NCBI GenBank assembly: GCA_024516035.1
Contig: CM044957.1
Coordinates: 52,262,085 to 52,326,084 of the forward strand
Origin: Bactericera cockerelli
Taxonomy: Eukaryota; Arthropoda; Insecta; Hemiptera; Triozidae
Direction: 5' to 3'
Length of the DNA: 64,000 bases
In this document: in pieces, positions 30,567 to 41,080 of the stretch
How the letters are laid out: every line of letters begins with the position of its first letter
How positions within the stretch are numbered: the first letter of the stretch is position 1
Translations under genes and position numbers: made by a program
Notes under the pieces: generated by a model
The model's database searches: none
Seen by the model: only the letters and a program-made list of their open reading frames with translations
Told to the model about the DNA's origin: nothing

Positions 30567-31773
30567 GTGAGTAATCCAACAAGTTGTAACATGTTGTTGT
30601 CATAACTAGCTTGTCTACAGCTGGGTGTTTTGGTCTCCATACAACTTTAACTCGTTCTGAACCACATACATATTTCTTTGTGATTTTTATGTACTGGGAT
30701 CTATGTGATCGGTATTTGATACATTATAGGTGTCTAGTTATTCTAGACCATCAGGTGTGTTAAATGTGAATGTAAAACTTCATTTTATCGAAACTTCCGC
30801 ACTTTAAAAATTAATTATTTTTTTTTCATAGTCGTCTACACCTCATCACGGACAACAGAAACCTTAGGTTTCTGTGTGTTTGTGTGAGGTAATAAGTGAC
30901 GCGTTACATTGGGTATTTATATTATAAAATAATAATATGTTGTCTGACATTGTCATTGGTGTTGTTATATACATCAAGCGCTTGTATTATTGGGGACTTA
31001 AAAGTATAGTTGTCTTTACGGGGTATTTGAAATGGCTGTGCCCTGTTATCAGTCATTCTTAGTCGGGGATCATTTGTTTTTCGGCACTGGAGTATTATCT
31101 GGTATATGTAAGTTTTCCGGTACTTACGTTTTGAATGAGGTTGATCTGGTGATTTCGTCTCCTCCCCTCAAGTGATTGGATGGGGAGATTTTCAGTGAGC
31201 AGATTATACTAGATGTAGTTGGGGTATAATGAAACATAAATATGTGATTTGAAATTTAGGTAGGTAATTTCTTAGAAGCTTTTATCATTAGCTTAGGAAA
31301 AGAACCTTTGTAAAAATCCAATATTGTTAATAAATAAATAAAATGTTTAAAATGTTAAAAAAAAAAAAAATAACTTCACTTCTGCAAGGTCGATCTATCA
31401 CCACATTGACACTAAAAATCTAAAACAGTTTTAGGAAATAAAAAAATCCTCCTACACTTGTATTAATAAAATATTTTTGGACATTATTATTTTTTATTTA
31501 TTTTGGCATTGGTAGACAAATCCTTCCCATACAGCCAATTGGACATTACAATACTCATTTCTATTTTTTTTAAAACAAATATGTGTATTTAACTTGAGAA
31601 CTTGGTTTTTTCTTTATAATCCATTAAACCTTTGGAAAACTGCAAGCTTGCTTGGCTTGCTACGGTTGGCTAGTCTGTCCTCTGTGTATATTGCTCTAGC
31701 GAGACACTGGTTTTATAACTTGTAACTAGTTAGAAGACTGTCAGTAAGCTCAATTTTTGTCTGTCTGGCACAG
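30567..31773. other. Intron with family E fragments
   Basis: Family E phrases are seen at 30595-30660 and 31595-31735 (AAACTGCAAGCTTGCTTGGC, TCTAGCGAGACACTGG). 30930-31160 looks like a faint minus-strand remnant of a CR1-type LINE tail, with low certainty. Confidence 0.5.
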
Positions 31774-31904
31774 GACTCGGGGGGCACTGCCCTGCACATG
31801 GCTATCACCCGGGAAACCAGCAACACTTTCCATCTGGTGGACTTTCTCATCCAGAACATGCCCGCCCCGGGACTCGACAAGCAAACCTCGCCTTCCCATG
31901 ACAG
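31774..31904 (+). CDS. ASAP-family ArfGAP, first ankyrin-repeat exon
   Basis: The acceptor CTGGCACAG is phase 0. The exon encodes DSGGTALHMAITRETSNT then FHLVDFLIQNM and GLDKQTSP, a clear ankyrin repeat (TALHxA core) equivalent to the first repeat after the ArfGAP domain. It ends in phase 2 (AG|gtattg). In ASAP proteins the ankyrin repeats pack against the ArfGAP domain. Confidence 0.94.
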
Positions 31905-33021
31905 GTATTGTCTTTTCTTTATTTCTTTGCGAGTTTAGAGTTATATATAACTTGTATATTACAAAGATTCCATTTAAAACTAATTGAAGCCACCGTCCAG
32001 CCCAACCCAGGCTGTTTGAGGTTAATGTGGGTTAGCAGGTTTGTGAGTTTCCTGAGAATGGAGGGTAACACCCCCGTCGTGATATGACCATACAGTTGAA
32101 AGCAACGTTAAACACAATTAAAAAAAAAAATGATTTTACAAAGTAAACCCCCAATTTTAACATAAAAATAACTTATATTTTGTGATCGTTAAAAAATGAA
32201 GATTTTTTTTCTTTATTTAATTACTTGAATCAAAAAGAAAAATAAAGAACGTATTATTTTATTCATGGTAGTCAAGTGGTTAACGCGCTAGTCTGTAAAT
32301 CCAGGTAGCGTAGAGATCCTTTGTTTCGAATCCCACCCAGTACTTGAATTTTACTTCTGATGAATTTCTAAAATTATAAATCAGAAGTATCGTGTACTTT
32401 TTTGTAAAAACATTCCTTGTAATGCGCAAAACTCAGAAACTACTGAACCGATTTCAACGTACACAAATGTTGTACAAATATAGGAGACATTCTGTAAATG
32501 GTCCCATTTTTAAGTCATCAATGTCGCACTAGCGGTTCTGGGTGAAAGAGACCATGCGCTTGACCACTAACTTTTTATTTATACGCTTATATCTCGTGAA
32601 CGGTACACCCGATTTTAATGTAATTTTGCATGTACATGCGTATTTTACATAGGCTAATAATAATTATTTTTTTATAAATTTTGATTTAGCTCTGATAATG
32701 TCCACTACTCCACTTGGATTAACTAATCCTGTTTCATAATTCGGGCCTTACTTTTTTTAATCCCCAGAAAGCTTTTCCACCCTCACAAACCCAAACTCTC
32801 CCCTCAACTGCTAACGAACACACTCTGATATGCTCATTTGAACGAAATTTGATGCCTAAGTGGGAGAGTGAAAGTGCTCTCTGGAATGAGCAAAGTTTTT
32901 TTTATATTTTGTTATTAAATAAATAAATTTTCTTTATTGTAGTTCAAATATAAATAAAATTCCATTTTACGAACATGTATTTCCAGTGTATTTTCAATGT
33001 AAAATGAACTCCATCCCCCAG
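31905..33021. other. Intron with SINE and family F fragments
   Basis: 31985-32125 is the tail of another SINE (CCCAACCCAGGCTG...GAGGTTAATGTGGG). 32270-32345 is a SINE-B head on the + strand. 32345-32697 is the left half of a family F copy on the + strand. The rest is unassigned. Confidence 0.6.
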
Positions 33022-33304
33022 CAACACAGCTCTGCACCTCTGCGCCCTCCTAGACAAGACGGAATGCATGAAGCTGCTCCTGCGCTCCGGCGCCTCCCCC
33101 TCCGTGCGCAATGCGCAAGACAAGACGCCCCTGGGCCTAGCACAAGAGCGGGGGCACGGCGCATGCGCTGAGCTGTTGCGCTCGGCCCTGGCGGGACAGA
33201 AGAGCATGTTCGAGCATGTGATCATTGACTGGAACCTGACGGCGGTGCCTGATGAGGGGTCCACGGATGATGTGTCGGATGATGAGACAATGGTGGACGA
33301 TAGG
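33022..33304 (+). CDS. ASAP-family ArfGAP, ankyrin repeats 2-3 and acidic segment
   Basis: The acceptor ATCCCCCAG follows. The exon encodes NTALHLCALLDKTECMKLLL, RSGASPSVRNAQDKTPLGLA and a third degenerate repeat. It then encodes the post-ankyrin motif VIIDWNLTAVPDEG and an acidic stretch SDDETMVDD, matching the YEWNL...SDDDLDDK region of ASAP proteins. It ends in phase 0 at gtgagt. Confidence 0.95.
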
Positions 33305-33410
33305 GTGAGTTGGAAATTCTCATAAATATCTACATAGCTCAATGGGATTCTTTTTTTTTCTTTTTCTACCTCATAAATGAAATAAATACTCGTAATACTT
33401 ATGAAAACAC

Positions 33411-33955
33411 TGCCAATTATGGACACAATACTTCCTCATGATTGTTTCACATTGTATACACGTTCCGATTTTGAGATTTTATATTAAATCACTTGTATCT
33501 CCGAAACAGCTTAACCGATTTTATTCAAATTTAATTTAAATGGTAGAATACTGTTTTACCTACATTCTAGATTCTACAAAAAATTCTGCATGGGCAAGTC
33601 GAAGACCTCATTTTTTCACTTTTTTGTCATTTTTTTTTTGTTGGATTTTCTTAAATATGAGAGCTAGATCATAATTAATTAAAAAAATAATTATTAATGG
33701 TCTATGGAAAACGATAAAATGTATAAATACATACAAAATTTCATCGAAATCCGTTCAGTAGTTTTCGAGATTTGCGTGTTACAAGGAATAATTTTAACAG
33801 ACCGACAGACAGACACAATACCAAAGTTGCTCAAGAGGTTATGAAACGTCCAGGAATATGAAAAAAAAATGAAATCGGATCAAAAAAGTATTGTTTTACA
33901 AAAACGAACCAATACTTCTGATTTCTAATATTAGAAATTTCTCGCAAGTAAAAAA
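33411..33955 (-). repeat. Family F copy, internally shortened
   Basis: ATTATGGACACAATACTTCC at the left and the AATATTAGAAATTTCTCGC hairpin at the right. It lacks the GGTCAGGCGCATGG-type middle present in other copies. Confidence 0.8.
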
Positions 33956-34099
33956 TTGAGGAAATCTTATGATATCAATAATTCTTTTATTAATTTCTCA
34001 TGAATGCTCTTCACCTCTAATTCCAATATCTATGGTCATACACATCAACATAAAAGGTAACAAATATCAAGGGAAAGTCCTCTTGTTTTCCCCCCTCAG

Positions 34100-34256
34100 A
34101 ACGGCCGCATGAGCCCAGAGCAGACTCGCAAGATGTCGCGGCCTCCCTCCTCCCCCTCCTACGCCGAGTCTCCCCGCCCCCGCTCCAGCAGCTACCGCCA
34201 GATGCCCCCGCCTCCCTCCTCCTCCTCCTCCTCAGCCTCCAAGAAACTCTCCTCAG
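34100..34256 (+). CDS. ASAP-family ArfGAP, Ser/Pro-rich linker exon 1
   Basis: The acceptor CCCCCTCAG is phase 0. The exon encodes NGRMSPEQTRKMSRPPSS, then a Ser/Pro-rich run with a block of six Ser before ASKKLSSG. It ends one base into a codon at gtgagt. It belongs to the low-complexity region that in ASAP proteins carries SH3-binding PxxP and phosphorylation sites. It has little sequence conservation, so it is identified mainly by phase and position. Confidence 0.85.
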
Positions 34257-34700
34257 GTGAGTGCAGCAGCAAATAAGTTACTTAAGTAATTAATTTATTC
34301 TATTGTGTATAAGATACTATATACTTGTAGTATGTTCTTAACGTCAAGGAATGTACTGAATAGAAATAAAAAAAATCTGGTGTAAACATCACACGACTTT
34401 CCTTATCCCCAAAAAGAAGTCGAATTCCGCCACTGGTGACTCAACGGTTACGGATACTTAAAAATCAGTGCCAAATTCGTAATCAGCACCTTAAAATCAT
34501 TGGATTTGATATGTCGCAACCCCCATCTAGGGTTAATAATAAAAAAGTTAGTCCAAGCGGGTCCCCCCAAAATACCGGTAAATTGGGGCCGGGTTCCAAA
34601 AAGTTCAAGATATCAAAAAAATGATAAGAATAGACCCCTATTATTTTTTTAATCCGAGAAAATGTTGTTCTCTAATTTTTTTTGTATCTTTAACCAATTC
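34257..34700. other. Intron start
   Basis: 34378-34440 (GACTTTCCTTATCC... CGCCACTGGTGACTC) recurs near 63860-63900, a short interspersed repeat. No gene. Confidence 0.5.
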
Positions 34701-35030
34701 AAAGAAGCGGCGGTTGCGGCCAATATTTGCGGCCCTGCGGCCGCATCTTGCGTCCGATTTCAACCAAAAGTTTCGTGGTTCGTCTCGTGTATAAAACTAA
34801 TTTGCATACCAAATTTCAAGTCTCTAGCTCTTACCGTTCTTGAGATATCCTGTTTACACACACACACACACACACAGACAGACAGACAGACGCACGGACC
34901 AATGGCTGAAAACAACTTTTTTGGTATCCTGAGGCTATGATTCGTCCAGAAATGTGAAAAACTGGGTAGGTCAAATTTTCGACGAATACAATACTTTCCT
35001 TATTATAGGATAAGGAAAGTAAAAATCAAG
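34701..35030 (-). repeat. Interspersed repeat, inverse of 17345-17583
   Basis: It has the GCGGCCGC block on the left and CCTTATTATAGGATAAGG at the right end. A (CA)n/(GACA)n microsatellite lies inside at 34855-34892. Confidence 0.8.
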
Positions 35031-35393
35031 ATACAAAATTATAACAAGATGAATCTCTTATCAATACTAAATAGTAACTGTTATGAGTGAATTAAAGTAT
35101 GAATGAATACATCCGGTTCTCCGTGAGAATCACTCACGAAACGAAGTTCACATCAAATGTGAACTTTCGTGTGAGTGATAAAAACTTTTCCCTAACCTGT
35201 ACATTTTTTAAAACAAAATTTCCATTTATTTGTACAAGATACAATTATTAAATTAAAAAAAATCAGAAGGTATACCCGTCTTCAAAGTTAAAAACTGTTA
35301 AGTAGAAGTTAAAAATGTAAATCTAATATGTATAAGATACTTATTCCAAAAATTAAGTTTTCAATTTACAATACTTACAAGTAAAAGTTAAGT

Positions 35394-35548
35394 TATCATA
35401 TTTGTGTTAATCACTTTCGTAATATTCACATCTACTCAAACTCGTTTTACTAAATCTACGCTGAAACCGGGACTTGAACCAGCGACCTCCAGGTTACACG
35501 TCCGCCGCCTTTTCGATCAAGCTAGTGAGGTCGGTATTTACAATAATG
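35394..35548 (-). repeat. SINE-A copy
   Basis: ATCATATTTGTGTTAATCAC through CAAGCTAGTGAGGTCGG. A second copy follows at 35566. Confidence 0.85.
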
Positions 35549-35565
35549 TTAAGTTAAGTTATCAT

Positions 35566-35705
35566 ATTTGTGTTAATCAATTTCGTGATATCACAACTAC
35601 TCAAAACTCGTTTTGCTAAATCTACGCTGAAACCAGGACTTGAACCACCAACCTCCAGGTTACAAGTAAGCCGCCTTATTGATCAAGCTGCTGAGGTCGG
35701 TATTT
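35566..35705 (-). repeat. SINE-A copy
   Basis: Same orientation and order as the copy at 35394, separated by about 20 bp. This is a head-to-tail pair. Confidence 0.85.
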
Positions 35706-35761
35706 ACCATAATTACAATATTATTATAACGTGACGATTCTAAATCAAACCCTCGTGATGC

Positions 35762-36126
35762 TGACTATTCCTGGCACCACTCAGGTCGGGTGAGGTTAAT
35801 TTGAGTATCTAATGTATGAGTTTCCAGCTAAAATCATAGGACTTTACCACTTTAATTTACAATATCTTGTATAATTTTTTTGCTTAAGAGTCTGCCACTG
35901 GTCGTTGCTTCACATTAAAGCATCTACTCAGTTTTCCTCACGAGGTATGAGTGGACCCCGAACATCCAAGTACAGAGCAGAAAAAATCCTCCCCCGCTGG
36001 GAATCGAACCCAGGTCACCATGTGTGCAATACCTAGCGCGCTAACTCGCTCTGCCACAGTGACTATTCCTGGCTCCACTCAGGTCGGGTGAGGTTAATTT
36101 GAGTATCTAATGTATGAGTTTCCAGC
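35762..36126. repeat. SINE (minus strand) flanked by a 67-bp direct repeat
   Basis: 35762-35828 and 36060-36126 are the same 67 bp (TGACTATTCCTGGC...GAGTTTCCAGC) with one mismatch. Between them lies a tRNA-derived SINE on the minus strand whose head contains GGGTTCGATTCCCAGCGG. A related SINE is at 39545-39690. Confidence 0.7.
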
Positions 36127-36176
36127 GAATGGACGTTAAACCCCCCGTCGTGATATCATTATGCAGTTGAAAGCCG

Positions 36177-38055
36177 CTCTGGTTCACAGGCTCCTCTAGT
36201 CTCAGCATCTACCTAACCTAACCTAACCTAACCTAACCTAACCTCTGGTTCACAGGCTCCTCTAGTCTCAGCATCTACCTAACCTAACCTAACCTCTGGT
36301 TCACAGGCTCCTCTAGTCTCAGCATCTACCTAACCTAACCTCTGGTTCACAGGCTCCTCTAGTCTCAGCATCTACCTAACCTAACCTCTGGTTCACAGGC
36401 TCCTCTAGTCTCAGCATCTACCTAACCTAACCTCTGGTTCACAGGCTCCTCTAGTCTCAGCATCTACCTAACCTAACCTCTGGTTCACAGGCTCCTCTAG
36501 TCTCAGCATCTACCTAACCTAACCTAACCTCTGGTTCACAGGCTCCTCTAGTCTCAGCATCTACCTAACCTAACCTCTGGTTCACAGGCTCCTCTAGTCT
36601 CAGCATCTACCTAACCTAACCTCTGGTTCACAGGCTCCTCTAGTCTCAGCATCTACCTAACCTAACCTCTGGTTCACAGGCTCCTCTAGTCTCAGCATCT
36701 ACCTAACCTAACCTCTGGTTCACAGGCTCCTCTAGTCTCAGCATCTACCTAACCTAACCTCTGGTTCACAGGCTCCTCTAGTCTCAGCATCTACCTAACC
36801 TAACCTCTGGTTCACAGGCTCCTCTAGTCTCAGCATCTACCTAACCTAACCTCTGGTTCACAGGCTCCTCTAGTCTCAGCATCTACCTAACCTAACCTCT
36901 GGTTCACAGGCTCCTCTAGTCTACCTAACCTAACCTAACCTCTGGTTCACAGGCTCCTCTAGTCTCAGCATCTACCTAACCTAACCTCTGGTTCACAGGC
37001 TCCTCTAGTCTCAGCATCTACCTAACCTAACCTCTGGTTCACAGGCTCCTCTAGTCTCAGCATCTACCTAACCTAACCTCTGGTTCACAGGCTCCTCTAG
37101 TCTCAGCATCTACCTAACCTAACCTCTGGTTCACAGGCTCCTCTAGTCTACCTAACCTAACCTAACCTCTGGTTCACAGGCTCCTCTAGTCTCAGCATCT
37201 ACCTAACCTAACCTCTGGTTCACAGGCTCCTCTAGTCTCAGCATCTACCTAACCTAACCTCTGGTTCACAGGCTCCTCTAGTCTACCTAACCTAACCTCT
37301 GGTTCACAGGCTCCTCTAGTCTACCTAACCTAACCTCTGGTTCACAGGCTCCTCTAGTCTACCTAACCTAACCTCTGGTTCACAGGCTCCTCTAGTCTAC
37401 CTAACCTAACCTCTGGTTCACAGGCTCCTCTAGTCTACCTAACCTAACCTCTGGTTCACAGGCTCCTCTAGTCTACCTAACCTAACCTCTGGTTCACAGG
37501 CTCCTCTAGTCTACCTAACCTAACCTCTGGTTCACAGGCTCCTCTAGTCTACCTAACCTAACCTCTGGTTCACAGGCTCCTCTAGTCTCAGCATCTACCT
37601 AACCTAACCTCTGGTTCACAGGCTCCTCTAGTCTCAGCATCTACCTAACCTAACCTCTGGTTCACAGGCTCCTCTAGTCTCAGCATCTACCTAACCTAAC
37701 CTCTGGTTCACAGGCTCCTCTAGTCTCAGCATCTACCTAACCTAACCTAACCTCTGGTTCACAGGCTCCTCTAGTCTCAGCATCTACCTAACCTAACCTA
37801 ACCTCTGGTTCACAGGCTCCTCTAGTCTCAGCATCTACCTAACCTAACCTCTGGTTCACAGGCTCCTCTAGTCTCAGCATCTACCTAACCTAACCTCTGG
37901 TTCACAGGCTCCTCTAGTCTCAGCATCTACCTAACCTAACCTCTGGTTCACAGGCTCCTCTAGTCTCAGCATCTACCTAACCTAACCTAACCTCTGGTTC
38001 ACAGGCTCCTCTAGTCTCAGCATCTACCTAACCTAACCTAACCTCTGGTTCACAG
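36177..38055 (+). repeat. Tandem array of the 3' splice-site module of the next ASAP exon
   Basis: About 42 units of CTCTGGTTCACAG|GCTCCTCTAGTCT, most continuing CAGCATCTA, joined by (CCTAA)2-5. Unit lengths are mainly 46 bp, with 51 and 66 bp when extra CCTAA is present and about 38-43 bp where CAGCATCT is missing (36895-37560 is rich in these). The vertical bar marks the acceptor used by the real exon at 38056. Each unit therefore carries a branchpoint-like CTAAC about 14 bases before TTCACAG plus the first exon bases. The last copy continues as exon. Copies are almost identical, so the array is recent or homogenised. Confidence 0.95.
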
Positions 38056-38201
38056 GCTCCTCTAGTCTCAGCATCAACTCTGGCCTCAGCACCCTGAAGA
38101 AGAAGCACGCCCCCCCTCCCCCCACTACAACAGCTACGGCACCCTTCCACACCACAAGCGCTCACCCAGCAGCGACTCTGCGACCGGCCCTATCCATCTG
38201 G
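38056..38201 (+). CDS. ASAP-family ArfGAP, proline-rich exon with a one-base frame break
   Basis: It starts at the last of ~42 repeated acceptors. In the incoming phase it encodes SSLSINSGLSTLKKKHAPPP, matching the STLxKKRPPPPP region of ASAP proteins. In the outgoing phase required by the next exon it encodes HYNSYGTLPHHKRSPSSD, matching the GHKRTLSDP region. The two phases differ by one base, and the change falls in the C-rich run at 38108-38126. As written, translation would run into a TAG in the next exon. The simplest reading is one C missing from the second C run, by assembly error or real mutation. It ends at gtgagt. Confidence 0.85.
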
Positions 38202-38274
38202 GTGAGTACTAGTGCTGTTTTTGAATTTTAATAATAATAATAATATCGCCTTTTGTACTCTCCGATTAGCACTA

Positions 38275-38395
38275 TTAAGTCACATTATACCAGCAGTAAG
38301 CTCAAGATGTATTTTATTATTAATGCAGTGAAAATCCCAAACTCGCGACCTCTGTATTCACAGAGGTCTATACCGAGCTACCGGGACAAATTATG
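38275..38395 (-). repeat. SINE-C copy
   Basis: CCAGCAGTAAGCTCAAGATG on the left, TACCGAGCTACCGGGACA on the right. Confidence 0.7.
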
Positions 38396-38795
38396 CTACT
38401 TTCTACAGTCGAATCTTATGGATATAAGAGAACTCAAGGGACTGGATTTTTTCTCTCATATAATTATCAAAAGAACAAAGTTTATTTTGCCTAAGTGTCT
38501 CTTATAAAGAGGCTGTTTTCCCTTATAGAGAGGTCTTATTCAATTTTGTCTCAATCTCATCTTTGGTCTCCCTCTCTTTCATTTACCCCCTATTTCCCAG
38601 CGATTCCCAGCGAATGGAGGGTAAAACCTCCATCCTGACTTTATCAATTTAGGACGTTAAACCAAATAGAATCAATGGACAAGGAAGAAGCCTAGACATT
38701 GGTTCTGGGCGTCCATATAATCCTCACCATGATATAATAGGACGTCTCTGTGCCTATCTGACCGTCATGGAAATATTATAATTATCATTACCACC

Positions 38796-38935
38796 TTTTT
38801 CAAATTCTTTATTATCTTACTCGCATAGTTTTCCTCTTTTCGCTCTATATGTCTAAACCATCTGAGCCTATTCTCTTGTACTTCCTTTGCCAGAAGCCCC
38901 ACTTTCATTGTATCCCTAGTACACTCATTTTTAAT
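38796..38935 (-). pseudogene. RTE-like LINE ORF2 tail remnant
   Basis: The minus strand encodes VGLLAKEVQENRLRWFRHIE, the conserved C-terminal motif of RTE-like ORF2 proteins. It is only ~45 codons and is cut by SINE-A on its 5' side. Confidence 0.75.
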
Positions 38936-38937
38936 AT

Positions 38938-39082
38938 AAGTTATCATATTTGTGTTACTCACATTCGTGATCTCACAACTACTCAAACGCGCATTACTAA
39001 ATCTACGCTGAATGCGGGACTTGAACCGCCGACCTCCAGGTTACAAGTCCGCCGCCTTTTCGATCAAGCTACTGAGGTCGGT
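38938..39082 (-). repeat. SINE-A copy
   Basis: AGTTATCATATTTGTGTTAC through CAAGCTACTGAGGTCGG, inserted in the LINE remnant. Confidence 0.85.
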
Positions 39083-39137
39083 TTAGTACGCTCATTTCTC
39101 ATCCTAATAAATAAATAATATCTGTTCCGAATTCCAG

Positions 39138-39203
39138 CGGGTGCCAAACTAGTCATGCCTCCGGGCGAGATACCCACCCTGAAACCTACTGTGGACAAAG
39201 CAG
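39138..39203 (+). CDS. ASAP-family ArfGAP, short linker exon
   Basis: The acceptor AATTCCAG and donor gtgagt enclose 66 bases encoding AGAKLVMPPGEIPTLKPTVD and KAG in phase 1. In the other phases it has an early TAG, which fixes the frame and exposes the break in the preceding exon. It is similar in position to the Pro-rich linker of ASAP proteins; no specific domain. Confidence 0.82.
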
Positions 39204-39872
39204 GTGAGTGATCCAATAGAATTGAAGGAGTAGGTAGAGCCGGAAGGCCGAATTATAGAACAGGTTTAAATTTAAAATAAACCACACCCTCCCTCAAGTT
39301 TCAAACAATCTCCGCAACTCACTGAGTCACTCACTTAAGAGAGAGATAGAGAGAGCTAGTTATTTGTGTTATTATGTCACCACAATTTATAGTGGGTAGT
39401 ATCGACAAATTCGAGTCGGTGAGTGAAAATTTAAAGAATCCTGTTTTATAAAATATTACATATAGCATTACTTGTCTTTATATTTCTAATACGAACCTTA
39501 TAACAAATAATCATATCTCCAACCAACCATCATATTCCAATAAAAATCTTGTAATGCCGCCACTGGTGGTTGCTCACGAGGCTAGGGTAGGCCCGACATC
39601 CAAAGTACAGAACCGAAAATATTGCGCCCCGCTGGAATTCGAACCCGGGTCACCTGAAGTGTAAGTCCAGGATACTACTGCTAATCCTGGGCAACTACTT
39701 GAACCTTTTCATATGCTTTCTAATATTGTTTATACGTTTATAAAATATTAAAAGAAGCATATGTGATCAGACTGATCATTATATATTTATAGTACAAAAA
39801 AAACCCCATTTACTCAGCAACCGGTACATTTTTCATCGTCAAAGTGCTAACTCATCCATGTTTATCGCCCAG
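39204..39872. other. Intron with a MITE-like and a SINE fragment
   Basis: 39245-39440 begins CCGAATTATAGAACAGG, related to the MITE-like repeats at 41081, 55187 and 61432. 39545-39690 is a tRNA-derived SINE on the minus strand (GAATTCGAACCCGGGTCACC). Confidence 0.55.
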
Positions 39873-40204
39873 GTAACATCAAGAGACCCCAGGGGCCGCC
39901 TCCCCCCGCCCCGGCCCCCAGCAGAATAAGCAACGGCACGCCCACAGATGTGTACAGCAGGTCTGGGGACACGCCCACCGACTACTGTAGGTCCGGCGAC
40001 ACAATGTCTGACCTGTACAGTCGGGTATCTGGCGACACTTCGGACCGATATAGCCGGCTGTCTGGCGATGCGTCTGACCGATACAGTCGGTTGTCTGGCG
40101 ACACTTCGGATAGATACAGCCGAGCCAGCAACGAGAGTCTGTCCTCCCTGGCTTCGGAGACAGAAGCCACCCAGCTAAGCAACCCTGTGCCGCCACCCAG
40201 GAAG
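39873..40204 (+). CDS. ASAP-family ArfGAP, linker exon with YSRxSGDTSDR repeats
   Basis: The acceptor ATCGCCCAG follows. The product starts GNIKRPQGPPPPAPAPSR and then has about six tandem copies of an 11-12-residue unit: VYSRSGDTPTDY, CRSGDTMSD, LYSRVSGDTSD, RYSRLSGDASD, RYSRLSGDTSD, RYSRASNES. It ends with SLSSLASETEATQL and VPPPRK. The repeats are rich in Ser/Thr/Tyr and may be phosphorylated, but I know no such repeat in vertebrate ASAP proteins. PPPRK at the end is a likely SH3 ligand. It ends in phase 0 at gtaaga. Confidence 0.9.
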
Positions 40205-40384
40205 GTAAGATCTTAGTCCGGTTGCTGTTTAATCATGACATGGTCGTTGAATCAAGCTTAACTTTTATAGGGTCACCATTTTTATTTATTATTATTTTTG
40301 GTAACTAGTCCATTCCCTGTTGATAGTCTACCCAGGCTTTCTAGCCTACCAGACTGAATAATAATAATAATATGGCCTTATTTG

Positions 40385-40660
40385 TCCTGCCCGATTGTTG
40401 TTGTAACCAGCTTGGCTACAGCTGGAGCGGGGAATGATGGTCTCCAGCCAACTTCATTTCAAAGTTGACTCATTCTGAACCAGATATTTCTATTTGCGAT
40501 CAACCATCGCTATTTTTTTATAAGCCTTTTCTAGACTTTTTCTTTATAAGCCATTAAACTCTTGGGAAACTGCAAGCTAGCCTGGCTTGTAAGGGTTGTC
40601 TAGTCAGTTCTCTGTTTATAGTCCTCTAGCGAGACACTGGTCTTCTTCCTGTTTAACTTC
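40385..40660 (+). repeat. Family E repeat
   Basis: TGTTGTAACCAGCTTGGCTA, then GATGGTCTCCAGCCAACTTC, AACTGCAAGCTAGCCTGGCT and CTCTAGCGAGACACTGG. The same order is seen in several copies across the window. Confidence 0.8.
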
Positions 40661-40664
40661 CCCC

Positions 40665-40775
40665 AGCCATACTGCCCGATTAGGACAATTGGGTCCCATT
40701 ATTCCAAAAGTAAGCCGAAGACATATTATTATGTGGTCAAAATCCCAATTGGTGAATTGTCTGAGGAAACGGTTG
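40665..40775 (-). repeat. SINE-C fragment
   Basis: CCAAAAGTAAGCCGAAGACA and TATTATGTGGTCAAAATCCC, the inverse of the SINE-C tail. Confidence 0.65.
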
Positions 40776-41080
40776 TCGCGGCTTCCAAACCGGAAGAGAT
40801 GTATTGCGGAACAGATGTATAGCGGGACAGACGTGTATTGTGATTGCAGTCTTCGAAACGGCCGTATCGCGGTTACAAGAAGCTAAAGCATGGCCTCATC
40901 AACTGTCGACGATGCCATAAGAAATGAGTCTGCCCGCAACGGAGAGAAGGAGGTAGTGCCCGAATCAAATGATAAGTTTAAAAAGGATAACGCCTGCTAG
41001 AATTTGGGTTTTTCGTACAAAAAAAGTTTTCTGGTGTTGGGTTTGGTTTGCGAGTTTATGTGCTAGGCTTATTATAAAAT

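Noticed and set aside
36200..36245. True telomere or chromosome end
   Set aside because: The CCTAA runs are short, interrupted by the splice module, and lie inside a gene.
36177..38055. CRISPR-like array
   Set aside because: Units are directly adjacent with no unique spacers, the genome is eukaryotic, and the repeat equals an intron-exon junction of the resident gene.
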